This document shows positions 6,215-11,933 of a stretch of DNA of 11,933 bases, one piece after another (the stretch's first letter is position 1; every line of letters starts with the position of its first letter). Position numbers and translations under genes: made by a program. The stretch is from contig QHOD01000031.1 of NCBI GenBank assembly GCA_003218615.1, positions 1 through 11,933 of the forward strand, in the 5' to 3' direction. Under the pieces are notes generated by a model that worked only from the letters and a program-made list of their open reading frames with translations, was not told where the DNA came from and did no database searches. The stretch comes from Verrucomicrobiota bacterium. Lineage in GTDB: Bacteria > Verrucomicrobiota > Verrucomicrobiia > Chthoniobacterales > UBA10450.

Positions 6215-6661
6215 ATGAAACAAAAAGTTCTATTCATCTGCGTTCACAATAGCGCCCGCAGCCAAATGGCGGAAGCGTTTCTAAACGAGATTTGCGGCGA
6301 TCAATTCGAAACGCACAGCGCCGGGCTCGAGCCGGGAAAGCTCAACCCGCTCGCCGTCGAAGCGATGCGGGAGATCGGGATTGATATTTCGCAAAACCAA
6401 ACTCAATCCGTGTTCGACGTCTTCAAATCAGGCGAACTGTTCGCCTACGCGATCACTGTCTGTGATGAGAGTAGCGCCAACCGTTGCCCGATCTTTGCTG
6501 GTGTGACCAAGCGCTTGCATTGGAGTTTTCCCGATCCCGCCGCGCTCACTGGCACACGCGAAGAGCGCCTCGCCATCACGCGTAGAATCCGCGACCAGAT
6601 CCGCGCGCGCATTGAGATGTGGTGCGACGAGCTGTGTCCCGTTGAGTCGGCCAGGCTCTGA
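6215..6661 (+). CDS. arsC: Arsenate reductase, thioredoxin-coupled LMW-phosphatase type (ArsC)
   Basis: ArsC reduces arsenate to arsenite in the cytoplasm by a cysteine relay regenerated by thioredoxin. The 148-residue protein has the low-molecular-weight phosphatase fold signature CVHNSARS (C9 to S16; nucleophile C9, with N12 and R15 of the P-loop). HWSFPDP (102-108) supplies the acid Asp. C83 and C91 fit the two relay cysteines of the Staphylococcus-type enzyme (C82, C89), which argues for reductase rather than tyrosine phosphatase activity. Two further Cys, C137 and C141, lie in the tail. It follows the CHAD gene by 21 bases and probably shares its transcript. No arsR, arsB or acr3 gene is visible nearby, so arsenite export must be encoded elsewhere if this enzyme serves resistance. 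Identification is good; a protein-tyrosine-phosphatase role is the main alternative. Confidence 0.88.
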   Translation: MKQKVLFICVHNSARSQMAEAFLNEICGDQFETHSAGLEPGKLNPLAVEAMREIGIDISQNQTQSVFDVFKSGELFAYAITVCDESSANRCPIFAGVTKRLHWSFPDPAALTGTREERLAITRRIRDQIRARIEMWCDELCPVESARL

Positions 6662-6848
6662 ACGGAAGATTAACAGAGAAAATAAAAGAATTGTCTGCGG
6701 AAACGTATTCTCGATAGAAAAATTGAATCGGCCGCTGAAGATGGCGTAAAAATTGTGGCGATCCAGTTCGAAGAGCGCGATCCGACGCTGCATCGCCTCG
6801 TCCACTAGGTTGCTTAGACAGCGGGAGGTTTCAAACTACGTTCGACTG

Positions 6849-8588
6849 ATGAAGAAACGCGTTCCTTTGATCTGGCTATTTGTGCTTATGGTCGTCACCG
6901 ATCTTCCGGTCGAGGCTCAGATCGATCGGATCACCGGCAAAAATTTCGCGACTCGTTCGGAAATTCTGGCGCGGCATGGAATGGTGTGCACGAGCGTTCC
7001 GGCGGCGACGCAAGCCGGGCTCGATATTTTGAAACACGGCGGCAGCGCGGTGGACGCGGCGATTGCCGCCAACGCAACGCTCGGCTTGATGGAGCCCGTC
7101 TCGAATGGAATCGGCGGCGATCTTTTCGCCATCGTTTACAGCGCGAAAGAAAACAAGCTTTATGGGCTCAATGGCAGCGGACGCGCGCCGCTCGGCTTGA
7201 GTTACGAGCAAATGAAAGCCGAGCTCGCAAAACTGCATCGCGAAACGATTCCGCCGCTGGGCATGTTGCCGATCAGCGTGCCCGGGACGGTGGATGCGTG
7301 GGCCGAGTTACATAAGAAATTCGGTAAACTCAAATTGAGCGACGATCTCGCCCCTGCAATTCGTTACGCCGAGGAAGGTTTCCCGGTGACCGAACTGATC
7401 GCGTATTACTGGGCGTTTGGTCCGCGGCTCTATAAAGATTTGCCCGGCGCATTTTTGGAAACGTACACGCTTGATGGCAAAGGCCGCACGCCTGCAAAAG
7501 GCGAGATCTTCAAAAATCCGGCGCTCGCAAGAACACTGCGATTGATTGGCGAGAAAGGTCGCGACGCTTTTTACAAAGGCGAGATCGCAGACAAGATCGA
7601 CAAGTTCATGCGGGAGAATGGCGGTTTTTTGCGCAAAGCCGATTTCGAAAAGCACGCATCGACATGGGTCGAGCCGGTTTCGACAAATTATCGCGGCTAC
7701 GATGTGTTCGAACTGCCGCCGAACGGTCAGGGCATCGCCACGCTCCAAATATTGAACATTCTCGAAGGGTTCGATCTGCGCGCGATGGGAAGAAATTCGC
7801 CGGAGACGCTGCATACGATGATCGAAGCGAAGAAAATTGCGTGGGCGGATCGCGCGAAATTTTATGCCGATCCCGCGTTCGCGAAAATTCCGCTGACCGG
7901 TTTGCTTTCAAAAGAATACGCGGCCGAGCGGCGCAAGTTGATCGATCCGAATCGCGCGAACAAACATGTGGATCCGGGAAATCCGGCGCTGGATCAAGGC
8001 GACACGATTTACCTGTGTACCGCCGATGATGAAGGGAACATGGTCTCGCTCATCCAAAGCAATTACCGCGGTATGGGCAGCGGCATCGTCGTGCCGGGAC
8101 TCGGCTTCATGTTTCAGGACCGTGGCGAACTTTTCTCGATGGATCCGCAGCATGCGAACGTTTACGCGCCGGGCAAGCGTCCATTTCACACCATCATCCC
8201 CGGGTTCGTCATGAAAGATGGCAAACCGTGGGAAGCGTTCGGCGTCATGGGCGGCGGCATGCAACCGCAAGGTCATGTCCAAGTCCTAACGAACCAGATC
8301 GATTTCGGTTTGAACGTGCAGGAAGCCGGCGACGCGTCGCGCTGGCAACACGAAGGCGACAACGAACCGACTGGCGAAAAAATGACCGAATCAGGCGGCT
8401 ACGTTGAAGTCGAGAGCGGCATTCCCTATGAAACAGTCCGCGAGCTGCGCAAGAAAGGTCACGATGTGCGATTCGACGTCGGCGGCTACGGCGGCTATCA
8501 ATCCATCAAAGTGGACATGCACGATGGCCAGCGCGTTTACGTCGGCGCGAGCGAATCACGCAAAGACGGTCAAGCGGCGGGATATTAA
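6849..8588 (+). CDS. ggt: Gamma-glutamyltransferase (glutathione hydrolase), exported
   Basis: This enzyme hydrolyses or transfers the gamma-glutamyl group of glutathione and related peptides; bacterial members act in the periplasm. From the ATG at 6849 the protein has 579 residues and begins with a signal peptide (MKKRVPLIWLFVLMVVTDLPVEA, cleavage before Q24). The large-subunit substrate site NGSGRAP (108-114) has the conserved Arg at 112 (R114 in E. coli). Autoprocessing is expected at the Asp-Thr step in QGDTIYL, making T386 the N-terminal nucleophile of the small subunit. The later glycine block reads MGGGMQPQGH (467-476) instead of PGGSRI, so the two serines of the E. coli oxyanion region are absent, as in the divergent GGT-like branch. 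The frame stays open upstream to a TTG at 6753, but only the ATG at 6849 gives a signal peptide. A GGGAGG at 6823-6828 is too far away to be its ribosome site. The gene converges on thrC, 23 bases apart. Confidence 0.9.
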   Translation: MKKRVPLIWLFVLMVVTDLPVEAQIDRITGKNFATRSEILARHGMVCTSVPAATQAGLDILKHGGSAVDAAIAANATLGLMEPVSNGIGGDLFAIVYSAKENKLYGLNGSGRAPLGLSYEQMKAELAKLHRETIPPLGMLPISVPGTVDAWAELHKKFGKLKLSDDLAPAIRYAEEGFPVTELIAYYWAFGPRLYKDLPGAFLETYTLDGKGRTPAKGEIFKNPALARTLRLIGEKGRDAFYKGEIADKIDKFMRENGGFLRKADFEKHASTWVEPVSTNYRGYDVFELPPNGQGIATLQILNILEGFDLRAMGRNSPETLHTMIEAKKIAWADRAKFYADPAFAKIPLTGLLSKEYAAERRKLIDPNRANKHVDPGNPALDQGDTIYLCTADDEGNMVSLIQSNYRGMGSGIVVPGLGFMFQDRGELFSMDPQHANVYAPGKRPFHTIIPGFVMKDGKPWEAFGVMGGGMQPQGHVQVLTNQIDFGLNVQEAGDASRWQHEGDNEPTGEKMTESGGYVEVESGIPYETVRELRKKGHDVRFDVGGYGGYQSIKVDMHDGQRVYVGASESRKDGQAAGY

Positions 8589-8611
8589 GCCACGCTGACT
8601 CCGTCAGGCCC

Positions 8612-9769
8612 CTACAGCGCGTAGCAGTCGAGGTATTTGATTCCTGATCCGGTATTGAAAATGACGACACGTTCGCCGATGTCGATCTTGCCGGCGCGGC
8701 GGAGAGACTTTAAAGCGGCGAAACATGCGGCGCCTTCCGGCGCGACGAACAAACCTTCCGTCGATCCAACGTCGCGCACGACCCGAACAATCTCCTGATC
8801 ATCGACAGCGACAGCGCCGCCATTGGATTGGCGAAGAATCTTCAAGATAAGGAAATCGCCGATCGCCTTTGGAACGCGAAGACCCGAAGCGATCGTGTGC
8901 GCGTTTGGAAACTCAGCGGCGAATTTTTCACCGGCTTCAAAGGCGCGGACGATCGGAGCGCACCCGCTCGCTTGAACGGAGAACAGGCGCGGCCGTTTCC
9001 GATCGATCCAACCGAGCACTTCCATTTCATCGAACGCCTTCCACATTCCGATCAAGCCAGTGCCGCCGCCGGTCGGATACAAAATCACGTCCGGCAGTTT
9101 CCAATCGAGTTGCTCGGCCAATTCGTAGCCGAGCGTTTTTTTCCCTTCAATGCGATATGGCTCTTTAAGGGTGGACATGTCGAACCAGCCTTCGTCCGCT
9201 TTGCGTCGGGCGATCTCTGCGCCGCAATCGGTGATTAGCCCGTCGATGAGAGTTACGTGCGCTCCGAGTTCGCGGCACTCGATGATGTTCGCGCGCGGCG
9301 TGTCGCGTGGCATGAAGATGTGTGCTTCCAATCTCGCGCGCGCGGCGTACGCGGCGAGCGCGCCGCCGGCGTTGCCGGCGCTCGGGACGGCGAGCTTTGT
9401 CGCGCCGAGGTGTTTCGCCATGGACACTGCAACGCTCATTCCGCGCGCTTTGAAACTTTGTGTCGGGTTCAGTGATTCGTCTTTGATCCAAAGATCGACG
9501 TCGTCAGCAAACTTCGTCGCCCGTAGCAGCGGCGTCCCGCCTTCACCTAGCGCAACCGGTTCAACACTGGCGGGCAACGGCAAGACTTCGCGATAGCGCC
9601 ACAAGGATTTCTCGCGCGTGGCCAACGCCTCGCGCGTAAGGGCTCGACCAGCCTTCGCAAGATCGACAATCGCAAACAGCGGTTTGTGACAGGCGGTGCA
9701 AAGATTTTGCAGGCGCGACCACTCGTGACGCAGACCGCAGGCCGTACATTCCAGATGCGTCACGAACAT
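8612..9769 (-). CDS. thrC: Threonine synthase (PLP-dependent)
   Basis: Threonine synthase converts O-phosphohomoserine to threonine and phosphate, the last step of threonine synthesis, in the cytoplasm. The 385-residue protein starts with a zinc-ribbon-like module (C8, C11, C24, C27: CTAC and CTAC pairs). The PLP fold follows with GEGGTPL (75-81), the PLP-lysine motif SFKARG (105-110, K107), the phosphate-binding or substrate loop SAGNAGGALAAYA (130-142), the glycine-rich TGGGTGLIGMW that holds the cofactor phosphate, and a C-terminal NTGSGIKYLD. This is the short, archaeal/plant-like class, which can be confused with threonine dehydratase or cysteate synthase; the N-terminal ribbon and the FNTGSG-x-KY end favour threonine synthase. 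It is transcribed divergently from the gltP-like gene across a 97-base spacer that is almost all repeat, and converges on ggt. No other threonine pathway gene is visible. Confidence 0.85.
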   Translation of the reverse strand: MFVTHLECTACGLRHEWSRLQNLCTACHKPLFAIVDLAKAGRALTREALATREKSLWRYREVLPLPASVEPVALGEGGTPLLRATKFADDVDLWIKDESLNPTQSFKARGMSVAVSMAKHLGATKLAVPSAGNAGGALAAYAARARLEAHIFMPRDTPRANIIECRELGAHVTLIDGLITDCGAEIARRKADEGWFDMSTLKEPYRIEGKKTLGYELAEQLDWKLPDVILYPTGGGTGLIGMWKAFDEMEVLGWIDRKRPRLFSVQASGCAPIVRAFEAGEKFAAEFPNAHTIASGLRVPKAIGDFLILKILRQSNGGAVAVDDQEIVRVVRDVGSTEGLFVAPEGAACFAALKSLRRAGKIDIGERVVIFNTGSGIKYLDCYAL

Positions 9770-9780
9770 AGATAAAAAGT

Positions 9781-9864
9781 ATTGTCCACAGATTACGCGG
9801 ATTTACACAGATTTGCTGTTCCTGATTTTTTAATCTGCGACAATCTGCGAAATCTGTGGACAAA
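9781..9864. repeat. Inverted word repeat 4 (CACAGATT family) in the thrC-gltP divergent spacer
   Basis: This is the most perfect repeat in the window. The arms 9781-9813 and 9832-9864 are 33 bases each and match at 27 of 33 positions when one is inverted, with an 18-base loop. Inside each arm the word CAGATT/CGGATT recurs at about 9-12 base steps (CCACAGATTACG, CGGATTTA, CACAGATT). It starts 11 bases from the thrC ATG and ends 2 bases before the gltP ATG, so both promoters or leaders must overlap it. Confidence 0.85.
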
Positions 9865-9866
9865 AA

Positions 9867-11213
9867 ATGAGTCCTCTAACTCGAACACGCCGGCCGTGGT
9901 ACCGGCCTTCTTTGACGATGCAGATCATGATCGGGCTGATCGTCGGCGGGGTGATCGGCTGGCTGCGACCCGATTGGGGGAACGCGGTTTATTTTCTGCG
10001 CGACATCTTTATAAACCTTATCAAATCGATCATCGCTCCGCTTGTCTTCTCAACCATTGTCGTTGGAATCGCTGGCGCCGGAGCTTTGCGAAAAGTCGGA
10101 CGGATGGGCGTGAAGGCGCTGGTTTATTTCGAGCTCGTAACGACCGCCGCACTGTTCATCGGATTGGCCGTAGTGAATTTCACGAAACCAGGAGTGGGCG
10201 TCACTCTCACACCGAGCGATACCGGCATCATCAAAGCGATCGGCCAGAGCCATCCCAAGACGCTGATTGAAACTATCGTGCATGTGTTCCCGTCCAGCGT
10301 TATCGAAGCGATGGTGCACGGCGACGTACTTCAAATCGTCGCGTTCTCGGTGCTTTTCGCGCTGGCCGTCTCTGCGGTTGGCGAGAAAGGACAGCCAATC
10401 ATTCGCGCGATGGAAAGCCTCTCCCAGATCATGTTCAAGTTTACCAACTACGTGATGATGTTCGCGCCCTTTGGTGTCGGCGCAGCGATGGCGCACACCA
10501 TCGGCACACAAGGCCTCGGGGTGCTCGTTAATCTCGGCAATCTGGTGCTCTCCCTTTACCTGGCGCTCATCATTTTTATCGTGCTGATTTTCGGGCTTGT
10601 GATTTTCATTGCGCGGGTGCCGCTCTGGCAATTTGTGCGCGCGGTGCGCGAGCCAGCCGCGCTCGCTTTCGCAACCACGAGCAGCGAATCGGCGTTGCCG
10701 AAAGCGATGGAATCGATGGAACGGATCGGCGTGCCGAAGCATATCGTCGGCTTCGTCATGCCCACTGGCTATTCGTTTAACCTGGACGGCTCGACGCTTT
10801 ATCTGGCGATGGCTTCGGTGTTCGTGGCGCAAGCGGCCGAAGCCACCACCGGTCAGCACATGGGCTGGGATCGGCAGATCATGATGATGATCGCATTGAT
10901 GATCACTTCCAAAGGCGTCGCCGCCGTGCCGCGCGCATCCCTGGTCGTCCTCCTCGGAACGTTGAACAGCTTCCTCCCAGCAGGTCTCGGACCGATCGGT
11001 GTGGCGGTAATTTTTGGTGTCGACGAATTGATGGACATGGGACGGACCTGCGTAAATCTCATAGGGAACTGCCTGGCCACGATTGTAGTCGCGCGATGGG
11101 AAGGAGAATTCGACGACAAGCGAGCGCGCGTTTTCGGCACACCGCAAGAAGTCGAACTCGATTTGAAATCCGGCGATCTTGCCTTCGCCGACGCGGTCGC
11201 CCGAGGCGACTGA
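9867..11213 (+). CDS. gltP: Dicarboxylate/amino acid:cation symporter (DAACS, GltP-like)
   Basis: This is an inner-membrane secondary transporter driven by H+ or Na+, of 448 residues. The family core is complete: the HP1 serine-rich tip TTSSESALPKAME (270-282), the TM7 cation motif reading NLDGST (305-310; NMDGT in the archaeal homologue), the HP2 loop SKGVAAVPRAS (348-358), and TM8 DELMDMGRTCVNLIGN (386-401). In TM8, D386, D390, R393, T394 and N397 correspond to GltPh D390, D394, R397, T398 and N401. The Arg favours acidic amino acids (glutamate/aspartate). N401 replaces the GltPh sodium-site Asp405, as in the proton-coupled bacterial GltP/DctA, so proton coupling is more likely than sodium coupling. 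Substrate (glutamate/aspartate or C4-dicarboxylate) is inferred only. The start codon follows repeat 4 with no Shine-Dalgarno site. A weak hairpin lies about 60 bases downstream. Confidence 0.9.
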   Translation: MSPLTRTRRPWYRPSLTMQIMIGLIVGGVIGWLRPDWGNAVYFLRDIFINLIKSIIAPLVFSTIVVGIAGAGALRKVGRMGVKALVYFELVTTAALFIGLAVVNFTKPGVGVTLTPSDTGIIKAIGQSHPKTLIETIVHVFPSSVIEAMVHGDVLQIVAFSVLFALAVSAVGEKGQPIIRAMESLSQIMFKFTNYVMMFAPFGVGAAMAHTIGTQGLGVLVNLGNLVLSLYLALIIFIVLIFGLVIFIARVPLWQFVRAVREPAALAFATTSSESALPKAMESMERIGVPKHIVGFVMPTGYSFNLDGSTLYLAMASVFVAQAAEATTGQHMGWDRQIMMMIALMITSKGVAAVPRASLVVLLGTLNSFLPAGLGPIGVAVIFGVDELMDMGRTCVNLIGNCLATIVVARWEGEFDDKRARVFGTPQEVELDLKSGDLAFADAVARGD

Positions 11214-11458
11214 CGAATTTCGTGTGCAGCAGGCGCGGTCGTGAATCCGCATCTTCCAGCGGCCGGTACGGATCGGCAATTTTCGTGCCGAAATTAACAT
11301 TGATACGCGAAAAATTTCTTTATCAGAGGAAAGCCGAACGATCTCACCACAAAAGTGATTACGACGCATGTAGTGGCGCTTGTGCTAGGCGCCGGGCAAT
11401 CCACGATTTAACTTTTTTATCTGTGCGCAAAATGCCGCTTCTTTATGGGAAATAGGCA
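11214..11458. other. Non-coding interval between gltP and the sedolisin gene
   Basis: No convincing gene is seen in this part of the 299-base gap. It holds a 6-bp hairpin, TCGGCA-ATTTTCG-TGCCGA (11273-11291), which might be a weak gltP end because it lacks a following T-run. It also holds GGCGC/GCGCC (11375-11379 and 11389-11393), and AATGCC (11431-11436) pairing with GGCATT (11455-11460) at the promoter. An open frame crosses it on the plus strand but reads as a shadow, rich in Arg and Ser with no family resemblance. Confidence 0.5.
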
Positions 11459-11486
11459 TTGACAGATTTGCCGCACCTATTAGACT
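11459..11486 (+). promoter_or_regulatory. Sigma-70-type promoter of the sedolisin gene
   Basis: A perfect -35 TTGACA (11459-11464) is followed after 16 bases by TAGACT (11481-11486), which matches four of six -10 positions. Transcription would begin at about 11493, leaving a leader of roughly 20 bases before the ATG at 11513. The -35 overlaps the right half of the inverted repeat AATGCC...GGCATT, which could be an operator. Confidence 0.5.
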
Positions 11487-11512
11487 CGCGCACTTTCAGT
11501 AAACCAAAACTT

Positions 11513-11933
11513 ATGAAAAAAATCCTCTCAATATGTCTAGTACTCTCCTCCGCCGTGATAGCGATAGTTGCTCTGGCAGCGCCATCGCCGCGATCGACGC
11601 TCAAAGGGAGCAAACCGAGTTGGGCTAACTCCAAAAACTATGTCGGCGGGGCCAAGGCAAGTGATCAGTTAGGATTCCGCATGTATCTGGGCTGGAATAA
11701 TCCCAGTGGCGCCGAAGCACTGGCGCAGGCCGTATCCAATCCGCGCAGCTCGTCGTATCGTCATTACCTGACACCCGATCAATTCCGGAAACAGTTCGCT
11801 CCAACCGCCAATCAAGTGGCACAAGTCCAGAGCTGGCTGACAAGCCAGGGGTTCGCTCTGGTCTATACGCCCAAGAACAATCATTACGTGTCGGCGAAGG
11901 GAACGATTGCGCAGGCCCAGTCGGCATTCGGTG
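11513..11933 (+). CDS. Sedolisin (S53) family protease, N-terminal part with pro-kumamolisin domain (3'-partial)
   Basis: The first 140 codons are open to the right edge with no stop. A signal peptide (MKKILSICLVLSSAVIAIVALA, cleavage near residue 23) is followed by a short linker and then, from about residue 50, a segment I recognise as the pro-kumamolisin activation domain. Diagnostic stretches are LGWNNPSGAEAL (59-70), NPRSSSYRHYLTPDQFRKQF (76-95), and VQSWLTSQGF (105-114) with the closing KGTIAQAQSAFG (129-140). In this family the pro-domain keeps the serine-carboxyl protease inactive until acid-triggered self-cleavage, so a secreted acid protease is predicted. The catalytic Ser-Glu-Asp residues would lie beyond the window. 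A good promoter lies just upstream; no Shine-Dalgarno site is visible. The gene is recognisable although cut, and the main uncertainty is what follows the pro-domain. Confidence 0.82.
   Translation, partial: MKKILSICLVLSSAVIAIVALAAPSPRSTLKGSKPSWANSKNYVGGAKASDQLGFRMYLGWNNPSGAEALAQAVSNPRSSSYRHYLTPDQFRKQFAPTANQVAQVQSWLTSQGFALVYTPKNNHYVSAKGTIAQAQSAFG

Noticed and set aside
6753..6848. Upstream TTG start for gamma-glutamyltransferase
   Set aside because: The extra 32 residues (MWRSSSKS...) are not family-like and would bury the signal peptide. The ATG at 6849 starts a normal signal sequence.
8595..8607. Hairpin CTGAC-TCC-GTCAG between converging ggt and thrC as a two-way terminator
   Set aside because: Only a 5-bp stem, a 3-base loop, and no T-run on either side; too weak to call.
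652..9864. CRISPR array
   Set aside because: The repeated words are short, imperfect, inverted, and differ between sites; there are no uniform spacers and no cas genes.
9782..10270. Plus-strand open frame starting in repeat 4 (MSTDYADL...)
   Set aside because: It translates the repeat and then runs out of frame through gltP. There is no family resemblance, and the gltP frame explains the sequence.
10050..11369. Long minus-strand open frame (439 codons) opposite gltP
   Set aside because: Its product is extremely rich in His, Arg and Asp, has no recognisable domain, and lies antisense to a complete DAACS transporter with all family motifs. It is a codon-bias shadow.

Overview
The window looks like chromosomal sequence from a Gram-negative bacterium. 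It encodes an outer-membrane porin with a signal peptide and a lipid A-type metallophosphoesterase. My best guess for the lineage is Verrucomicrobiota (soil Chthoniobacterales/Udaeobacter-like). That guess rests on the gene mix, moderately high GC, scarce Shine-Dalgarno sequences, and intergenic word repeats whose translated ends (for example NHEWTRMNTNP) I associate with that group. It is an inference and was not tested.

Layout, left to right: a DUF2270 membrane protein cut by or near the left edge; mazG (house-cleaning NTP pyrophosphohydrolase); secG (translocon subunit); a 266-base control region with a three-unit Pho-box-like array; a phosphate-selective porin (OprP/OprO family) with the only strong Shine-Dalgarno site seen, closed by a clear intrinsic terminator; an LpxH-like metallophosphoesterase; a likely CYTH - CHAD - arsC operon; gamma-glutamyltransferase (exported), converging on threonine synthase on the minus strand; a divergent acidic amino acid/dicarboxylate symporter (gltP-like); about 300 bases with no gene; and, running off the right edge, the start of a sedolisin-type secreted protease (pro-kumamolisin domain).

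Two themes stand out. First, phosphate: a porin of the phosphate-selective family lies downstream of direct repeats at exact 11-bp spacing resembling PhoB boxes, and about 2.5 kb downstream are a separate CYTH (triphosphatase/polyphosphate-type) gene, a CHAD (polyphosphate-binding) gene and an arsenate reductase. Second, repeats: four gene boundaries (about 652-735, 1485-1573, 4663-4752, 9781-9864) carry different repeats with one architecture. Each is a short word repeated imperfectly in tandem on one arm and in inverted orientation on the other, so the RNA could fold into a hairpin. Three of them run into or define the ends of coding regions (both ends of mazG, the C terminus of the metallophosphoesterase), and the fourth fills the whole thrC/gltP divergent spacer. 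These repeats are the least explained part of the window.

No tRNA, rRNA, CRISPR array, insertion sequence or phage gene was recognised.
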